The translations under genes were made by a program, and so were the position numbers. The notes below the pieces were generated by a model. The model saw only the letters and a list, made by a program, of their open reading frames with translations, was not told where the DNA came from and did not search any database. From Pseudoalteromonas arctica A 37-1-2 (lineage in GTDB: Bacteria; Pseudomonadota; Gammaproteobacteria; Enterobacterales; Alteromonadaceae), in assembly GCF_000238395.3 (NCBI RefSeq), contig NZ_CP011025.1, positions 992,001 through 1,056,000 on the forward strand: 64,000 nucleotides of DNA. Direction: 5' to 3'. Shown in pieces: positions 7,888 through 17,076 of this stretch. Every line of letters starts with the position of its first letter. Position 1 is the stretch's first letter.

Positions 7888-8595
7888 ATGGCGTTTAAGC
7901 CAACTCATTTAAATCCTAAATTATTTATATGGTGCAAAGGCAATTTGCGCTACCTATTACTGTTTTTTGTACTCTCTAGTGGTGTGCTTGCAAGCCGACT
8001 AACTATTCAATTTAATACCTTTATTGAGCTGATGGGTCAAAAATATGGACCTGCGCGAGCGGCTGTTGCACGTAACTGGCAAAGTATGTTGGTACAAACT
8101 CAAAACAAACCAGAGCAACAACAAATTCTTATTGTTAATGATTTTTTTGCGCGTAATTTACGCTATCAAACTGATATTTTGCTATGGAAACAAAACGATT
8201 ATTGGGCAACCCCTTTAGAAACGTTAGGCAAAGGCTTAGGTGATTGTGAAGATTACGCAATAGCAAAGTATATAAGCTTGAGAGCCCTAGGGGTGAGCGA
8301 CGACAAGTTACGTCTTATTTATGTAAAAGCAAAAATTGCGGGCACTAACAAAACGCAAGCACATATGGTGTTAGGTTATTTTGCTACACCAAACGCTCAG
8401 CCACTTATTTTAGACAGTTTAATAACAAAGGTTTTACCTGCTGCAAAACGTGTAGATTTAAGCCCTGTTTTTAGCTTTAACAGCCAAGGTTTATGGGCTA
8501 ATAATTCAACCAAAAGTGTAGCCAGCCCAACAGCAAGACTTTCACGCTGGCGTAAAATTTTGGAGCAGACAACCAAAGAAGGAGTTATGTGGTAA
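7888..8595 (+). CDS. lapG: LapG-type periplasmic cysteine protease (adhesin-releasing)
   Basis: A 235-residue bacterial transglutaminase-like cysteine proteinase. An N-terminal hydrophobic segment (about residues 20-36) would export it. The catalytic triad is visible as Cys120 (GLGDCEDYA), His159 (QAHMVLGYF) and Asp176 (PLILDSL), in the family order C-H-D. LapG proteases cut giant adhesins at a di-alanine site in their N-terminal retention module; a TAAG site is present in the adhesin encoded downstream. The stop overlaps the lapD ATG (TAATG), indicating translational coupling. In the known system LapG is held inactive by c-di-GMP-bound LapD. Confidence 0.93.
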   Translation: MAFKPTHLNPKLFIWCKGNLRYLLLFFVLSSGVLASRLTIQFNTFIELMGQKYGPARAAVARNWQSMLVQTQNKPEQQQILIVNDFFARNLRYQTDILLWKQNDYWATPLETLGKGLGDCEDYAIAKYISLRALGVSDDKLRLIYVKAKIAGTNKTQAHMVLGYFATPNAQPLILDSLITKVLPAAKRVDLSPVFSFNSQGLWANNSTKSVASPTARLSRWRKILEQTTKEGVMW

Positions 8596-10550
8596 TGGCA
8601 TCATTTTCCTTATCTAAGTATCTTAAAAAACGAAAAATAACACTCAGGCAAGAGCTGTGGATTGCATTATTAATTGTTATTTTTGTAGGCTTTATAAGTA
8701 GTGTTTTAATTAGCACTAATTCGGCTGAAAGTTATTTTTCGACCCAGCTGTATTTAAAAAATGTAGATAACGCCAGTTCACTCGCGTTAATGATCAGCCA
8801 ATTAGATAAAGACCCCGTTGAGCTTGAATTATTAGTATCGGCCACATTTGATACCGGTCACTATAAGCGAATAGAACTACAAAACCCTAATGGTGAGGTG
8901 ATTGTTAAACGCACGTTTACCGATGAACTCGAAGCGACGGCTCCGCAGTGGTTTAGAGCAATGTATGGATTAAATGTACAGCCAGGGGTTGGGCAAGTAA
9001 ATGATGGTTGGCAGCAGTTTGGTACTTTGTTTATAGAAAGCCACAGTCAATATGCTGAGCAAGCCTTATGGGAAAGTGCGCTTAAACTATTTTTTAGTTT
9101 TTTAATTGTCGCTTTTTTTGCTTGTATAGTTAGTGCTTACTTTTTAAGTAGGATATTAAAACCACTAGATGATGTTGTGTATCAGGCTAATGCATTTGGT
9201 GAAAAACGTTTTATTAAATCCACCGTCCCTCGTACATTTGAGTTTGCACGTTTAGTGCAATCAATGAACCAGTTATCTACCCGTTTTAGCCGTATTATTA
9301 AAGAAGATAATAAACGTTTAGAAGAGCTTAGATTTAAATCGCAACACGATGAGCTAACTGGTTTAGCAAATAGAGAATACTTTGGTGCAACGCTTGAGGC
9401 TCACTTACAAAAATCAAAAGATCATGCCCATGGTGCCTTGTTTTTATTTAGGGTTGTTAACCTCGATCGCGTAAGTGAGGAAGTGGGACGAGTAGAAATG
9501 GTTAACTTTCTACGTCGATTTTCACAGATGTTGGTTAGCTTCTTAGAAAGCAACCAAGAACACTTTTCTGAAAATTACATTGCACGTATTTCTCACAGCG
9601 ATTTTACAGTTTTATTTAGTGATATTGATGATATTCAAGCAATCAGTGAACGTATTTTATTGATGCATCAATCGTTTGTTGAAGAGTATAAAAACGTTAA
9701 GCTAGCGATACCTCACAGCTGTACTTATATTCAAAAAGACGATACGCGATTTGATGTATTAAAGCGTGCGGATGAACTTTTAAAATCATCGGGTAAACGA
9801 TCTGATGTACAAGCAAAAGTAGCTCAAATCAAGCAAGAAAGTGAGCTGTTTGATAATGCAACTAGTTGGCAAAATGCCATAGAAGAGGCACTCAACAATA
9901 ATAATTTAGAAATAAATACTTACCCAGTAACGAGCTTTACGGGGCAGGTAATGCAAAATCAATTAGGGTTGAGCCTAAAGCTTGGTGGGCAAGTATACCG
10001 TGCTAGTTACTACTACCAGTGGGCTAACCGATTAAAGTTATTAGCGCGTTTAGATTGGGGTTTAATTAAGGCGTTGGTGGCTCATTATAGTATTGAGCCA
10101 CCAAGTGAACTGATTTCGGTTGAATTATCTGCTCAAACGTTACTTGATGATGCTGTACTTGCTTCGATTCTTACGTACCTTTCGGCGTTTCCTGATTTAG
10201 CCTCTAAAATTTGTTTTGATATTCGTGAAAGTATTGCCGTTAGCGAAATTGAGATATTTAAAGATTTTTGTGAGCAGGCTCGATGTATGGGCGCTAAGGT
10301 AGCATTAAAACGTGTGGGCCCTGAATTTACTAAAATTAATAAAATTCAGGAATTTGGTCTTGAAATGATTAAGGTTGATAGCGTTTACGGACACAATATT
10401 AGTTACAGCCAAGATAACCAAACATTCCTGCGAGGAGTATGTACGTTAGCGCATTCTATTGGCATTAAAGTGGTGGCTCAAGGTGTAACAAGCCAAGATG
10501 ATATAGATACGCTTATTAACTTAGGTTTTGATGGGGTTATTAAAGAGTAA
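8595..10550 (+). CDS. lapD: LapD-type c-di-GMP receptor with degenerate GGDEF and EAL domains
   Basis: The inner-membrane protein has a transmembrane segment near residues 20-40, a periplasmic LapD/MoxY-type domain to about 155, a second transmembrane segment (about 160-183), HAMP, GGDEF and EAL domains. The GGDEF site is replaced by SHSDF, and the EAL catalytic DDFG is replaced by KRVG while EGVE becomes QGVT. The protein is therefore expected to bind c-di-GMP without making or degrading it, as in LapD. The ATG at 8595 overlaps the lapG stop and has AAGGAG ten bases upstream; a GTG at 8589 is possible. It probably sequesters LapG when c-di-GMP is high, keeping the adhesin on the cell surface. 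Confidence 0.93.
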   Translation: MASFSLSKYLKKRKITLRQELWIALLIVIFVGFISSVLISTNSAESYFSTQLYLKNVDNASSLALMISQLDKDPVELELLVSATFDTGHYKRIELQNPNGEVIVKRTFTDELEATAPQWFRAMYGLNVQPGVGQVNDGWQQFGTLFIESHSQYAEQALWESALKLFFSFLIVAFFACIVSAYFLSRILKPLDDVVYQANAFGEKRFIKSTVPRTFEFARLVQSMNQLSTRFSRIIKEDNKRLEELRFKSQHDELTGLANREYFGATLEAHLQKSKDHAHGALFLFRVVNLDRVSEEVGRVEMVNFLRRFSQMLVSFLESNQEHFSENYIARISHSDFTVLFSDIDDIQAISERILLMHQSFVEEYKNVKLAIPHSCTYIQKDDTRFDVLKRADELLKSSGKRSDVQAKVAQIKQESELFDNATSWQNAIEEALNNNNLEINTYPVTSFTGQVMQNQLGLSLKLGGQVYRASYYYQWANRLKLLARLDWGLIKALVAHYSIEPPSELISVELSAQTLLDDAVLASILTYLSAFPDLASKICFDIRESIAVSEIEIFKDFCEQARCMGAKVALKRVGPEFTKINKIQEFGLEMIKVDSVYGHNISYSQDNQTFLRGVCTLAHSIGIKVVAQGVTSQDDIDTLINLGFDGVIKE

Positions 10551-10572
10551 GTAATAGGCATTAACTGTGCGG

Positions 10573-11160
10573 TTAATGCCCTTTTACAACTAACATTAAT
10601 TGAATTCGGTCGCGAACTTTTAGCTTATTAAATATAGAGCTCATATGCTCTTTAATTGTGCGTTCTGTAATATTTAAAGATTCTGCAGCTTGCTTATTAG
10701 TTGCACCTGTTACAACAATATCAACTACTTGACGTTCTCGCTTTGTGAGTACATCAAGCTCGCATGTGCTCGCATATTTAAACGGTGTATTTGATAAAGC
10801 TCCTACTAAGTTAGATAGTAATTGCCCTGGTAACCATATTCCGCCGGTACAAATTGTCTCAAGTACTTGTTCAATAATTACTTTAGTAGCGAGTGCTTCT
10901 ACGTACCCCCTAGCTCCTGCTTCAAGCGCACTTCTTAGTTGATTTATTTCTAGTTCGTTGGTCATAACTATAACCAGTAAACGTTGCTGAGAATACTTTT
11001 TAACAAGCTCAAGCCAATTAGGTGTGCCGGCCAAAACCCAAATAATACTTGATGCCGTGACTCTGTGTGGTTCTTTTGTGAATATCAAACAACCAGGAAA
11101 CGCTGTATGCCAGTGTTTCGATTCAAATTCAGGCTGTGTAATAAAAATACTTTGGCGCAT
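10573..11160 (-). CDS. LuxR/NarL-family regulator with degenerate receiver domain
   Basis: A 195-residue protein with a C-terminal LuxR helix-turn-helix (LTKRERQVVDIVVTGATNKQ, then TERTIKEHMSSIFNKLKV). The N-terminal half keeps the general shape of a receiver domain (RLLVIVMTN strand, ALEAGARGYV), but the strand that normally carries the phosphorylated Asp reads IIWVLAGTP and the N-terminal acidic pair is missing, so phosphorylation is unlikely. It lies 23 bp after lapC on the same strand, with GGAGAA before the start, and therefore probably belongs to the lapB-lapC transcript. This makes it a candidate local regulator of the adhesin locus, similar in build to VpsT/CsgD-type biofilm regulators. 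No ligand can be named. Confidence 0.85.
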   Translation of the reverse strand: MRQSIFITQPEFESKHWHTAFPGCLIFTKEPHRVTASSIIWVLAGTPNWLELVKKYSQQRLLVIVMTNELEINQLRSALEAGARGYVEALATKVIIEQVLETICTGGIWLPGQLLSNLVGALSNTPFKYASTCELDVLTKRERQVVDIVVTGATNKQAAESLNITERTIKEHMSSIFNKLKVRDRIQLMLVVKGH

Positions 11161-11183
11161 TACTTCTCCATTTATAAAATGTT

Positions 11184-12605
11184 TTAACGCTCTGTCATTG
11201 CTTGCGATGTAGCTCTAAGAACCGGTTTTAAAATATACTCAAGTACGGTTTTTTTACCGGTAATAATATCCACTTGAGTGGTCATTCCTGGAATAATAGT
11301 CAGCTCTTTTGAAAAATTATTTTTGGTGGTTTTTAGCTGCACCAAATAAAAGGTATTCTCGCGGTCATCTGTAATTGTATCGGCACTTATATGTAATACT
11401 TCGGCTTCAAGGCCACCATATACGGCAAAGTCGTAGGCACTAAATTTTATCATTGCAGATTGCCCAGGGCGTAAAAATGCAATGTCTTTAGGCGGGATTT
11501 TTGCCTCTACTACAAGTTGATCGTCAAGCGGGACAATTTCCATAACATCACTACCTGGCTGTAAAATACCGCCAACAGTATTAACTAATAATCGTTGTAC
11601 AGTGCCTTTAACAGGAGAGCGTATTTCAGTTTGAGTTACTTTATCGGCTAAGCCAGATTCAGTTTCTTTAATTGAATCTAGTCGCAGTAGCGCTTCGGAG
11701 AGTTCATTGTTCCAGCGGTTAATCATAACGAGCTCAACTTCGGTTACCTTATTTTTAGCTTCGTTAATGGCCGAAAGACTCCTATTTATAACTGCTTTGG
11801 TTCTGTTTATCTCGCCGTTTAAATCAACTATTTGACGCTCTAAACGAATAATATCTATATCCGAAATAGCACCGGTGCGTAACAGTGGGCGGGTCACTTT
11901 AAGCTCCCTGTTTGTTAAGCGCAGCGCACTTGTATGCTGCTGAAGTGCCGCTTTTGCTTCAATATAATCTTGGTGTCGCTGCTCTAGTTGGCGTTTGTGT
12001 ATACTTACCTGTTGCTCCAACTCTTGGCTGTTACTCAAATAAAGAGAGCGTTCGTGTTGAACCACCTGAGGTGCATTTTTTATAACATCTTCGTTAAATA
12101 TGAGCTCCTTTTTTTGAGTGAGCGCTCTGAGCCTCGCAACTTTTGCACTTAACGATTCAACCTTGGATTGATTTTCTCTAAAGCTAGAAATAAAGCGGGT
12201 AGGGTCTATTTTAATGAGTACATCCCCCTCGTTTACTATTTGGCCTTCTCGGACATTTATTTTTTCGACCATACCGCCGTCATAAGATTGAATAAGCTGT
12301 AATTTATTAGAGGGAATAACACGACCCTCGCCACGAGCAACTTCATCCAAATTAGCAAAGCCAGACCACACAATAAGGCATATAAACGTTAAGCAAATTA
12401 AATAAAGTAGTAACCTAGCGCTTGCTGGTTCCTGCTGCATTTTTTCCCACTGTGCATCTACTACCCAGTCTTGAGTATTTGGCGGTGAAATCCATCCTTT
12501 AAATAGTTTATTAAATACGGATGGCTTACCTTGTTTTCTTGCTTCTATTGCTTTGCTAACAGATTCAAAAGAGCGTTGTTCAAGTGGTTTTTTGTTATCA
12601 CTCAT
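11184..12605 (-). CDS. lapC: Type I secretion membrane-fusion protein (LapC/HlyD family)
   Basis: The 473-residue protein has a short cytoplasmic N terminus, one transmembrane segment (about 78-98, LLLYLICLTFICLIVW), a lipoyl-like half motif (ARGEGRVIPSNKLQLIQSYD), a long alpha-helical hairpin (about 150-310), a second lipoyl half (IRSPVKGTVQRLLVNTVGG) and a beta-barrel. This is the HlyD/LapC adaptor joining an inner-membrane ABC exporter to an outer-membrane TolC channel. Its start overlaps the lapB stop by 4 bp, showing an operon. Its substrate is most likely the giant adhesin of this locus. Confidence 0.93.
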   Translation of the reverse strand: MSDNKKPLEQRSFESVSKAIEARKQGKPSVFNKLFKGWISPPNTQDWVVDAQWEKMQQEPASARLLLYLICLTFICLIVWSGFANLDEVARGEGRVIPSNKLQLIQSYDGGMVEKINVREGQIVNEGDVLIKIDPTRFISSFRENQSKVESLSAKVARLRALTQKKELIFNEDVIKNAPQVVQHERSLYLSNSQELEQQVSIHKRQLEQRHQDYIEAKAALQQHTSALRLTNRELKVTRPLLRTGAISDIDIIRLERQIVDLNGEINRTKAVINRSLSAINEAKNKVTEVELVMINRWNNELSEALLRLDSIKETESGLADKVTQTEIRSPVKGTVQRLLVNTVGGILQPGSDVMEIVPLDDQLVVEAKIPPKDIAFLRPGQSAMIKFSAYDFAVYGGLEAEVLHISADTITDDRENTFYLVQLKTTKNNFSKELTIIPGMTTQVDIITGKKTVLEYILKPVLRATSQAMTER

Positions 12606-14740
12606 GAGGCTTGCTCCACGGTTTTATTATTTAACGCCGCAATTACTTTTTGTTTTGGTCCATCAGCAACTACTTTTCCGTTATCTAAAACTATAATACG
12701 GTCAACAAGCTCGAGTAATGATGAGCGGTGAGTCACTACAATTAGGGTTTTATTTTTAGTATAATTTTTTAAATTGTTAATAATTTTACTTTCACTATTG
12801 TGATCTAGCGATGAGGTTGGCTCATCTAGTAATAGTATTGGTGGGTCGTTAATTATAGCTCTTGCCATACCTACTGCTTGGCGTTGCCCTCCTGATAATT
12901 GGCGGCCTTGCTCGCCTACTTGTAGATCAAATCCGTCTGGGTGCGAATTAATTAAATCAAATAATTGGCTTCGCTCACAGGCTTCAATAATTTGCTCGTC
13001 TTTGGCATGCCAAGCGCTTATCGTAAGGTTGTCTTTTAAGGTCCCATAAAACAGGGCAACGGTTTGCGGTACATAACCAATATTATGGCGAAGCTCTGCA
13101 GGGTCAATTTGATGTATATCGTTATTGTCCATCAAAATTGCTCCTGAACAGGGTTCATATAGCCCTAAGATAAGCTTTTCTAATGTACTTTTACCTGAGC
13201 CATTACGTCCTAAAATTGCAACTTTTTCACCAGCTTTAATTTTAAAGCTAACGCCGTTGAGTGCATTATGAGATTCGTCAGAGTATTTAAAACATACATC
13301 TTTAAATTCTATATCGCCCTTTAAAATAGGGTGGCTTAACCAATGCTTACCAGGTGGGCGCTCGACCTCTTTTTCCATAATCTCATTTAGTGACTGCATT
13401 GCTATTGCGGCATGATGATATTGCGCTAAAACAGCGGCTGACTGCCCAATAGGGCCCATAGCACGAGATGATAATAAGTAGGCTGCAATTAATCCGCCTT
13501 GAGTTAGCTCACCTTCAATAACGAGGTGTACGCCTATTATCATTATTATCACGCCTACACATTGTTGTATCCACGATGCTGTATTTGATATAGAGCTTGA
13601 AACGAGTCGGCTTTGTGCGTTTACTTGCGCAATGTAAATGGTCGACTTTTCCCATACAGATTGTGTTTTACACTCTGAGTGAAAACTTTTTACATCTTCA
13701 ATATTGGTTAAACTTTCTACTAATACTGCATTTCGCATTGAGCTTGCTTTCATTGTTTGCTCTGAAAGGGCTTCAAGTTTGCGGTGTGCGGCTATAGCGT
13801 AAGCTAATAATATAAGTGCGCCCGCTATAATGGGTAAACTTAGAGGTACGCCAATAATGGCGATAACAATTAAATATAAAACTACGAATGGTAAGTCGAC
13901 TAATGCGACAAGCGTTATGGAACTAAAAAAGTTACGTACAGCTTCAAATGATTGAATATTGCTTGCAAAGGAGCCAGCTGATGATGGACGGTTTTTTAGT
14001 TTCATACCTAATACCCGCTCCATAATTACAGCCGATACTTTTACATCTATTCTGCTTGCAGCAAGCTCTACAAAATAGCCTCTTACTAAGCGTAAAACAA
14101 AGTCAGCAGTGAGTGCTATTAAAATACCAATGGCAAGTACCCAAAGGGTTTCGGTTGCATGGTTGGGCACTACGCGGTCATATACATTCATTACAAATAA
14201 AGGCATAGCAACCGACAAAAAGCCCAACGCAATAGCTGAAATGATTACGTCTTTATAAAGTGAGCGGCATTCTTTAATTACTCCCCAAAACCATCCGTCT
14301 TTTGATAGTTTTTCAAGTACAGGTGTTCGCTCATCAAATGCAAATTCTGGTTGTGCATAAATAATTAAACCAACACTGTTGCCTGCTAATTCATCAATGC
14401 TTTGTTCGATAACTGATTCGGTAAGCTCTGGGTAAATTACACTCACCACCTGCTTATCGTAATCAATAGAATTAATAACACAGGCTTGATTGTCTTTTAA
14501 AATTAAGATGGCAGGCAGTAGTGCTGTATTAATTTTTTGTAGTGGCTTATTAACTACTTTCGATTTAAAGCCAATGCGCTTAGCTGCGCGCGAAAAACCT
14601 GATGGAGTAAGATTTCCATCAGTTAGAGGAAGTCCATTTAATAGTGCTTCTCTTGAAAACTCTTTATCATGATGGCGACATAAAACTGCTAGGCAGTCAA
14701 CGAGTATGCCACCATGATCAAGTACATCGTTTAATTCCAT
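12602..14740 (-). CDS. lapB: Type I secretion ABC transporter (LapB family) with C39-like domain
   Basis: The 712-residue protein has three parts. An N-terminal C39-peptidase-like domain (about 1-130) aligns GGILVDCLAVL with the family's active-site region, but the catalytic Cys position is not Cys, so it should bind rather than cut substrate. A six-helix ABC exporter membrane domain spans about 155-440. The nucleotide-binding domain (about 480-700) has Walker A GRNGSGKST, signature LSGGQ and Walker B ILLLDEPTSSLD. LapB/RtxB-type exporters use the degenerate C39 domain to guide long unfolded adhesins. It is translationally coupled to lapC. Confidence 0.94.
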   Translation of the reverse strand: MELNDVLDHGGILVDCLAVLCRHHDKEFSREALLNGLPLTDGNLTPSGFSRAAKRIGFKSKVVNKPLQKINTALLPAILILKDNQACVINSIDYDKQVVSVIYPELTESVIEQSIDELAGNSVGLIIYAQPEFAFDERTPVLEKLSKDGWFWGVIKECRSLYKDVIISAIALGFLSVAMPLFVMNVYDRVVPNHATETLWVLAIGILIALTADFVLRLVRGYFVELAASRIDVKVSAVIMERVLGMKLKNRPSSAGSFASNIQSFEAVRNFFSSITLVALVDLPFVVLYLIVIAIIGVPLSLPIIAGALILLAYAIAAHRKLEALSEQTMKASSMRNAVLVESLTNIEDVKSFHSECKTQSVWEKSTIYIAQVNAQSRLVSSSISNTASWIQQCVGVIIMIIGVHLVIEGELTQGGLIAAYLLSSRAMGPIGQSAAVLAQYHHAAIAMQSLNEIMEKEVERPPGKHWLSHPILKGDIEFKDVCFKYSDESHNALNGVSFKIKAGEKVAILGRNGSGKSTLEKLILGLYEPCSGAILMDNNDIHQIDPAELRHNIGYVPQTVALFYGTLKDNLTISAWHAKDEQIIEACERSQLFDLINSHPDGFDLQVGEQGRQLSGGQRQAVGMARAIINDPPILLLDEPTSSLDHNSESKIINNLKNYTKNKTLIVVTHRSSLLELVDRIIVLDNGKVVADGPKQKVIAALNNKTVEQAS

Positions 14741-14787
14741 AAACCATCCAATGTTATGTAGAACTGCATGCGGTTGTTACTACTAAA

Positions 14788-14837
14788 CCTAAACTCGAGA
14801 AATAAATTTAGCTTAAATATTTCAAGCCGAGTTTAGG
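14788..14837 (-). terminator. Inverted repeat between the TolC-OmpA and lapB genes
   Basis: CCTAAACTCG (14788-14797) and CGAGTTTAGG (14828-14837) are perfect complements separated by 30 bases that can themselves pair weakly. The structure could partly terminate or process the mRNA between the outer-membrane channel gene and lapB. There is no strong T run. Confidence 0.45.
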
Positions 14838-14860
14838 CTATTTACATAACGTTAATTGAC

Positions 14861-16837
14861 TTAGCTATCAGTAATTACAGCTTCGATACGTCGATTCGCA
14901 GCATTTGCTCTTACTGATATTTCGTTTACTCGAGGTTGATCAATACCGTACCCGAACGATTTAACACGTTTTGGTTTTATATCGAATTGTTTAATTAGAA
15001 TTTCAGCAACAGCAAACGCACGTTTTTCAGATAGTTTGCGGTTATATGTTCGATCTCCATCTAGAGAAGCATGACCTTGTATTTCAACCTGCTTATTTGG
15101 GTTTTCTTTTAAAAAATCTGCAAGCCGACTAATTTCTTGAATATATTGAGACCTTACATCGCTTGAGTCAGCAGAAAAAGGGATACCAATCTCTATATTC
15201 GAGGTTGATGCGCTATAAATTGTACAGCCAGATAAATCAACATTAGTTGACAGTGGTGTACTCGAACAAGTGTCTTGCTCGTTTGGTACGCCGTCACCAT
15301 CATCATCTAAAAAGCTACTTTGTGTAGTGTCGGTTTCCAACGGTATATCTAAGTACCTTGGCATAGCGGTTACACTCATGTAGGCATTATCTTGCTTCGC
15401 TTTTTTTTGTAGAAATGCCTTGCGGCTAAAGGTGGTTGCTACATCGTAACTCGGACAAATATTTTGTGCGTTATGCACAATAGGATCGTCAGTTAGCTCT
15501 TTTAATGTAGGGTATTTACCTGACATTACGTCAAGTGCTGGCAATAATTTCCCCATTTCTTTTAGCATAGTTAAAATAGCCGATTGGCGGTCGTAAAGCG
15601 CAACTATGTATGAACGTGTTGATTGGAACGATTCGTTTTCGGCATCAAGTACGTCTAGTAGAGTTCGTTGGCCTATATCAAATTGATCTTTATATGCAAT
15701 TTTAACTTTAGTTGATGATTCGCGGTGTTGATTAAGCGCTGGCAACTTTTGCTCTAGTATAGTGACGTTGTAGTAGGCAATTTGCAGACTTTGACGAATA
15801 TCAATACAGGCTTGATCTCGTTGATATTTTGCAATGTTTATATCTTGATAAGCTTGTTCTAAATTAGCGCTATCAAGACCACCGTTATACAAGTTATAAC
15901 TAATATCTATGCCGACTCGCGCTTCTGTTCTGGTTTCATTTTGACCAAGCTCATCTCTATCTTGGCTACCGTAGCGGGCAGATAAATCTACGTTAGGATG
16001 AAAGGCCGCTTTTTGTGCTTTGGCGTTCGCCTTTTGCGCTTCAATATTATACAAAGAGGCATAAAATGAAGGGCTGTTTTTGTAGGCGACGTCTAGCGCT
16101 TGGTTAACCGAAATTGGTATATTGTTTTCATCAAGGTCAGCTTGCTTTATATCGTTCATAGGTAGCTCACCTACAACTCTTAGGTAGCGAGCGCTTACAT
16201 CATGTAAATTTGAGTACTCCGTTAATACATTAGATTGCGCTAGAGATAAACGGCCACTAATTTGTTCTAGGTCTGCTGCGCGCGCTACACCGGCGCCTAC
16301 GCTTTGCTCTATTTGTTGGTATACAGACTCGTGCTCTTGTAAATTAGCTTCTGCAAGTTGTACTAACTCTTTGAATTTTTGTACGTCAAGTAGTGCAATC
16401 GAGGCTTCAAGTGCTGTTTGTTCTGTTTGAGAAATAAGCTCAAAGTACCTAATAAGTTGAATACGTTTAAAACGGTCAACTGTATTAGATGTTCTAAAAC
16501 CGTCATAAAGCATTTGAGTAACGCTTAATTCGGCTGTATTACGGTTATATTCTTCTTCAATACCGTAATTTCTTCTTTCATATCCTGCACTTGCTGATAC
16601 ATCAACACTTGGTAAATAACCTGAACGGGCAGCATCCACTCCATAAATAGAAGATTTAAAAGCATGCCATGCTTCTTGTACTTCAGGATTGTTTTCAATC
16701 GCTTTACTTGAGACGTATGTAAGTGGCATTGCTGATTGTTCGTTTGCATGCACGTAGTTTGATAAAGTTACGGCTGTAATCGCTAATCCGATTAACATAG
16801 TCCCTTGATGCTTTTTAAAAGTGTTTTTTATAATCAT
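14861..16837 (-). CDS. TolC-family outer-membrane channel fused to a C-terminal OmpA domain
   Basis: The 658-residue protein starts with a signal peptide (to about residue 31, VHA) and has AAGAGGAAG before the ATG. Residues of about 40-470 are a TolC/LapE-type outer-membrane efflux protein with two structural repeats (AARSGYLPSVDVSASAGYE, then AQKAAFHPNVDLSARYG). Around 513 comes an Asp-rich linker DDDGDGVPNEQDTC like those before OmpA domains. Residues of about 548-658 are an OmpA C-terminal peptidoglycan-binding domain (QGHASLDGDRTYNRKLSEKRA, then ANRRIEAV). In Shewanella bpf loci the TolC-like AggA and an OmpA-family protein are separate genes; here they are one polypeptide. The gene heads the run toward lapB and is divergent from the adhesin gene. 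Confidence 0.92.
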   Translation of the reverse strand: MIIKNTFKKHQGTMLIGLAITAVTLSNYVHANEQSAMPLTYVSSKAIENNPEVQEAWHAFKSSIYGVDAARSGYLPSVDVSASAGYERRNYGIEEEYNRNTAELSVTQMLYDGFRTSNTVDRFKRIQLIRYFELISQTEQTALEASIALLDVQKFKELVQLAEANLQEHESVYQQIEQSVGAGVARAADLEQISGRLSLAQSNVLTEYSNLHDVSARYLRVVGELPMNDIKQADLDENNIPISVNQALDVAYKNSPSFYASLYNIEAQKANAKAQKAAFHPNVDLSARYGSQDRDELGQNETRTEARVGIDISYNLYNGGLDSANLEQAYQDINIAKYQRDQACIDIRQSLQIAYYNVTILEQKLPALNQHRESSTKVKIAYKDQFDIGQRTLLDVLDAENESFQSTRSYIVALYDRQSAILTMLKEMGKLLPALDVMSGKYPTLKELTDDPIVHNAQNICPSYDVATTFSRKAFLQKKAKQDNAYMSVTAMPRYLDIPLETDTTQSSFLDDDGDGVPNEQDTCSSTPLSTNVDLSGCTIYSASTSNIEIGIPFSADSSDVRSQYIQEISRLADFLKENPNKQVEIQGHASLDGDRTYNRKLSEKRAFAVAEILIKQFDIKPKRVKSFGYGIDQPRVNEISVRANAANRRIEAVITDS

Positions 16838-17076
16838 TTCTTCCTCTTAGATCCTGTTAAGACCGAAAATACTCTTTTAAATATTTAGTAAAGGAGTGCT
16901 AATTTTGCAAGTAATCTTTTCGGGTAGCATGAAAAAAAATTTCTACCACTTTTTTGTTGATTTTTTATTTTTGAATTTTTCTTCTAAACCTGTACTTGAG
17001 TCCAGTATCTATGTGCTTTTTTTGTTCTACCTTTAATTTATTAGATTGTTATTTTAAAAAGTTTGAGGGTACCTAA
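16838..17076. promoter_or_regulatory. Divergent promoter region of the secretion genes and adhesin gene
   Basis: This AT-rich 239-bp gap separates the start of the TolC-OmpA gene from the start of the adhesin gene. GAGGG lies just upstream of the adhesin ATG and AAGAGGAAG upstream of the TolC-OmpA ATG. Poly-T/poly-A tracts at 16928-16980 suggest curved DNA or H-NS-type silencing. No sigma-54 or sigma-28 promoter and no clear FleQ-type box was found, so a sigma-70-type promoter is assumed. Confidence 0.5.

Noticed and set aside
8589..10550. GTG start of lapD at 8589
   Set aside because: The ATG at 8595 overlaps the lapG stop as TAATG and has better spacing from AAGGAG; the GTG remains possible but adds only two residues.
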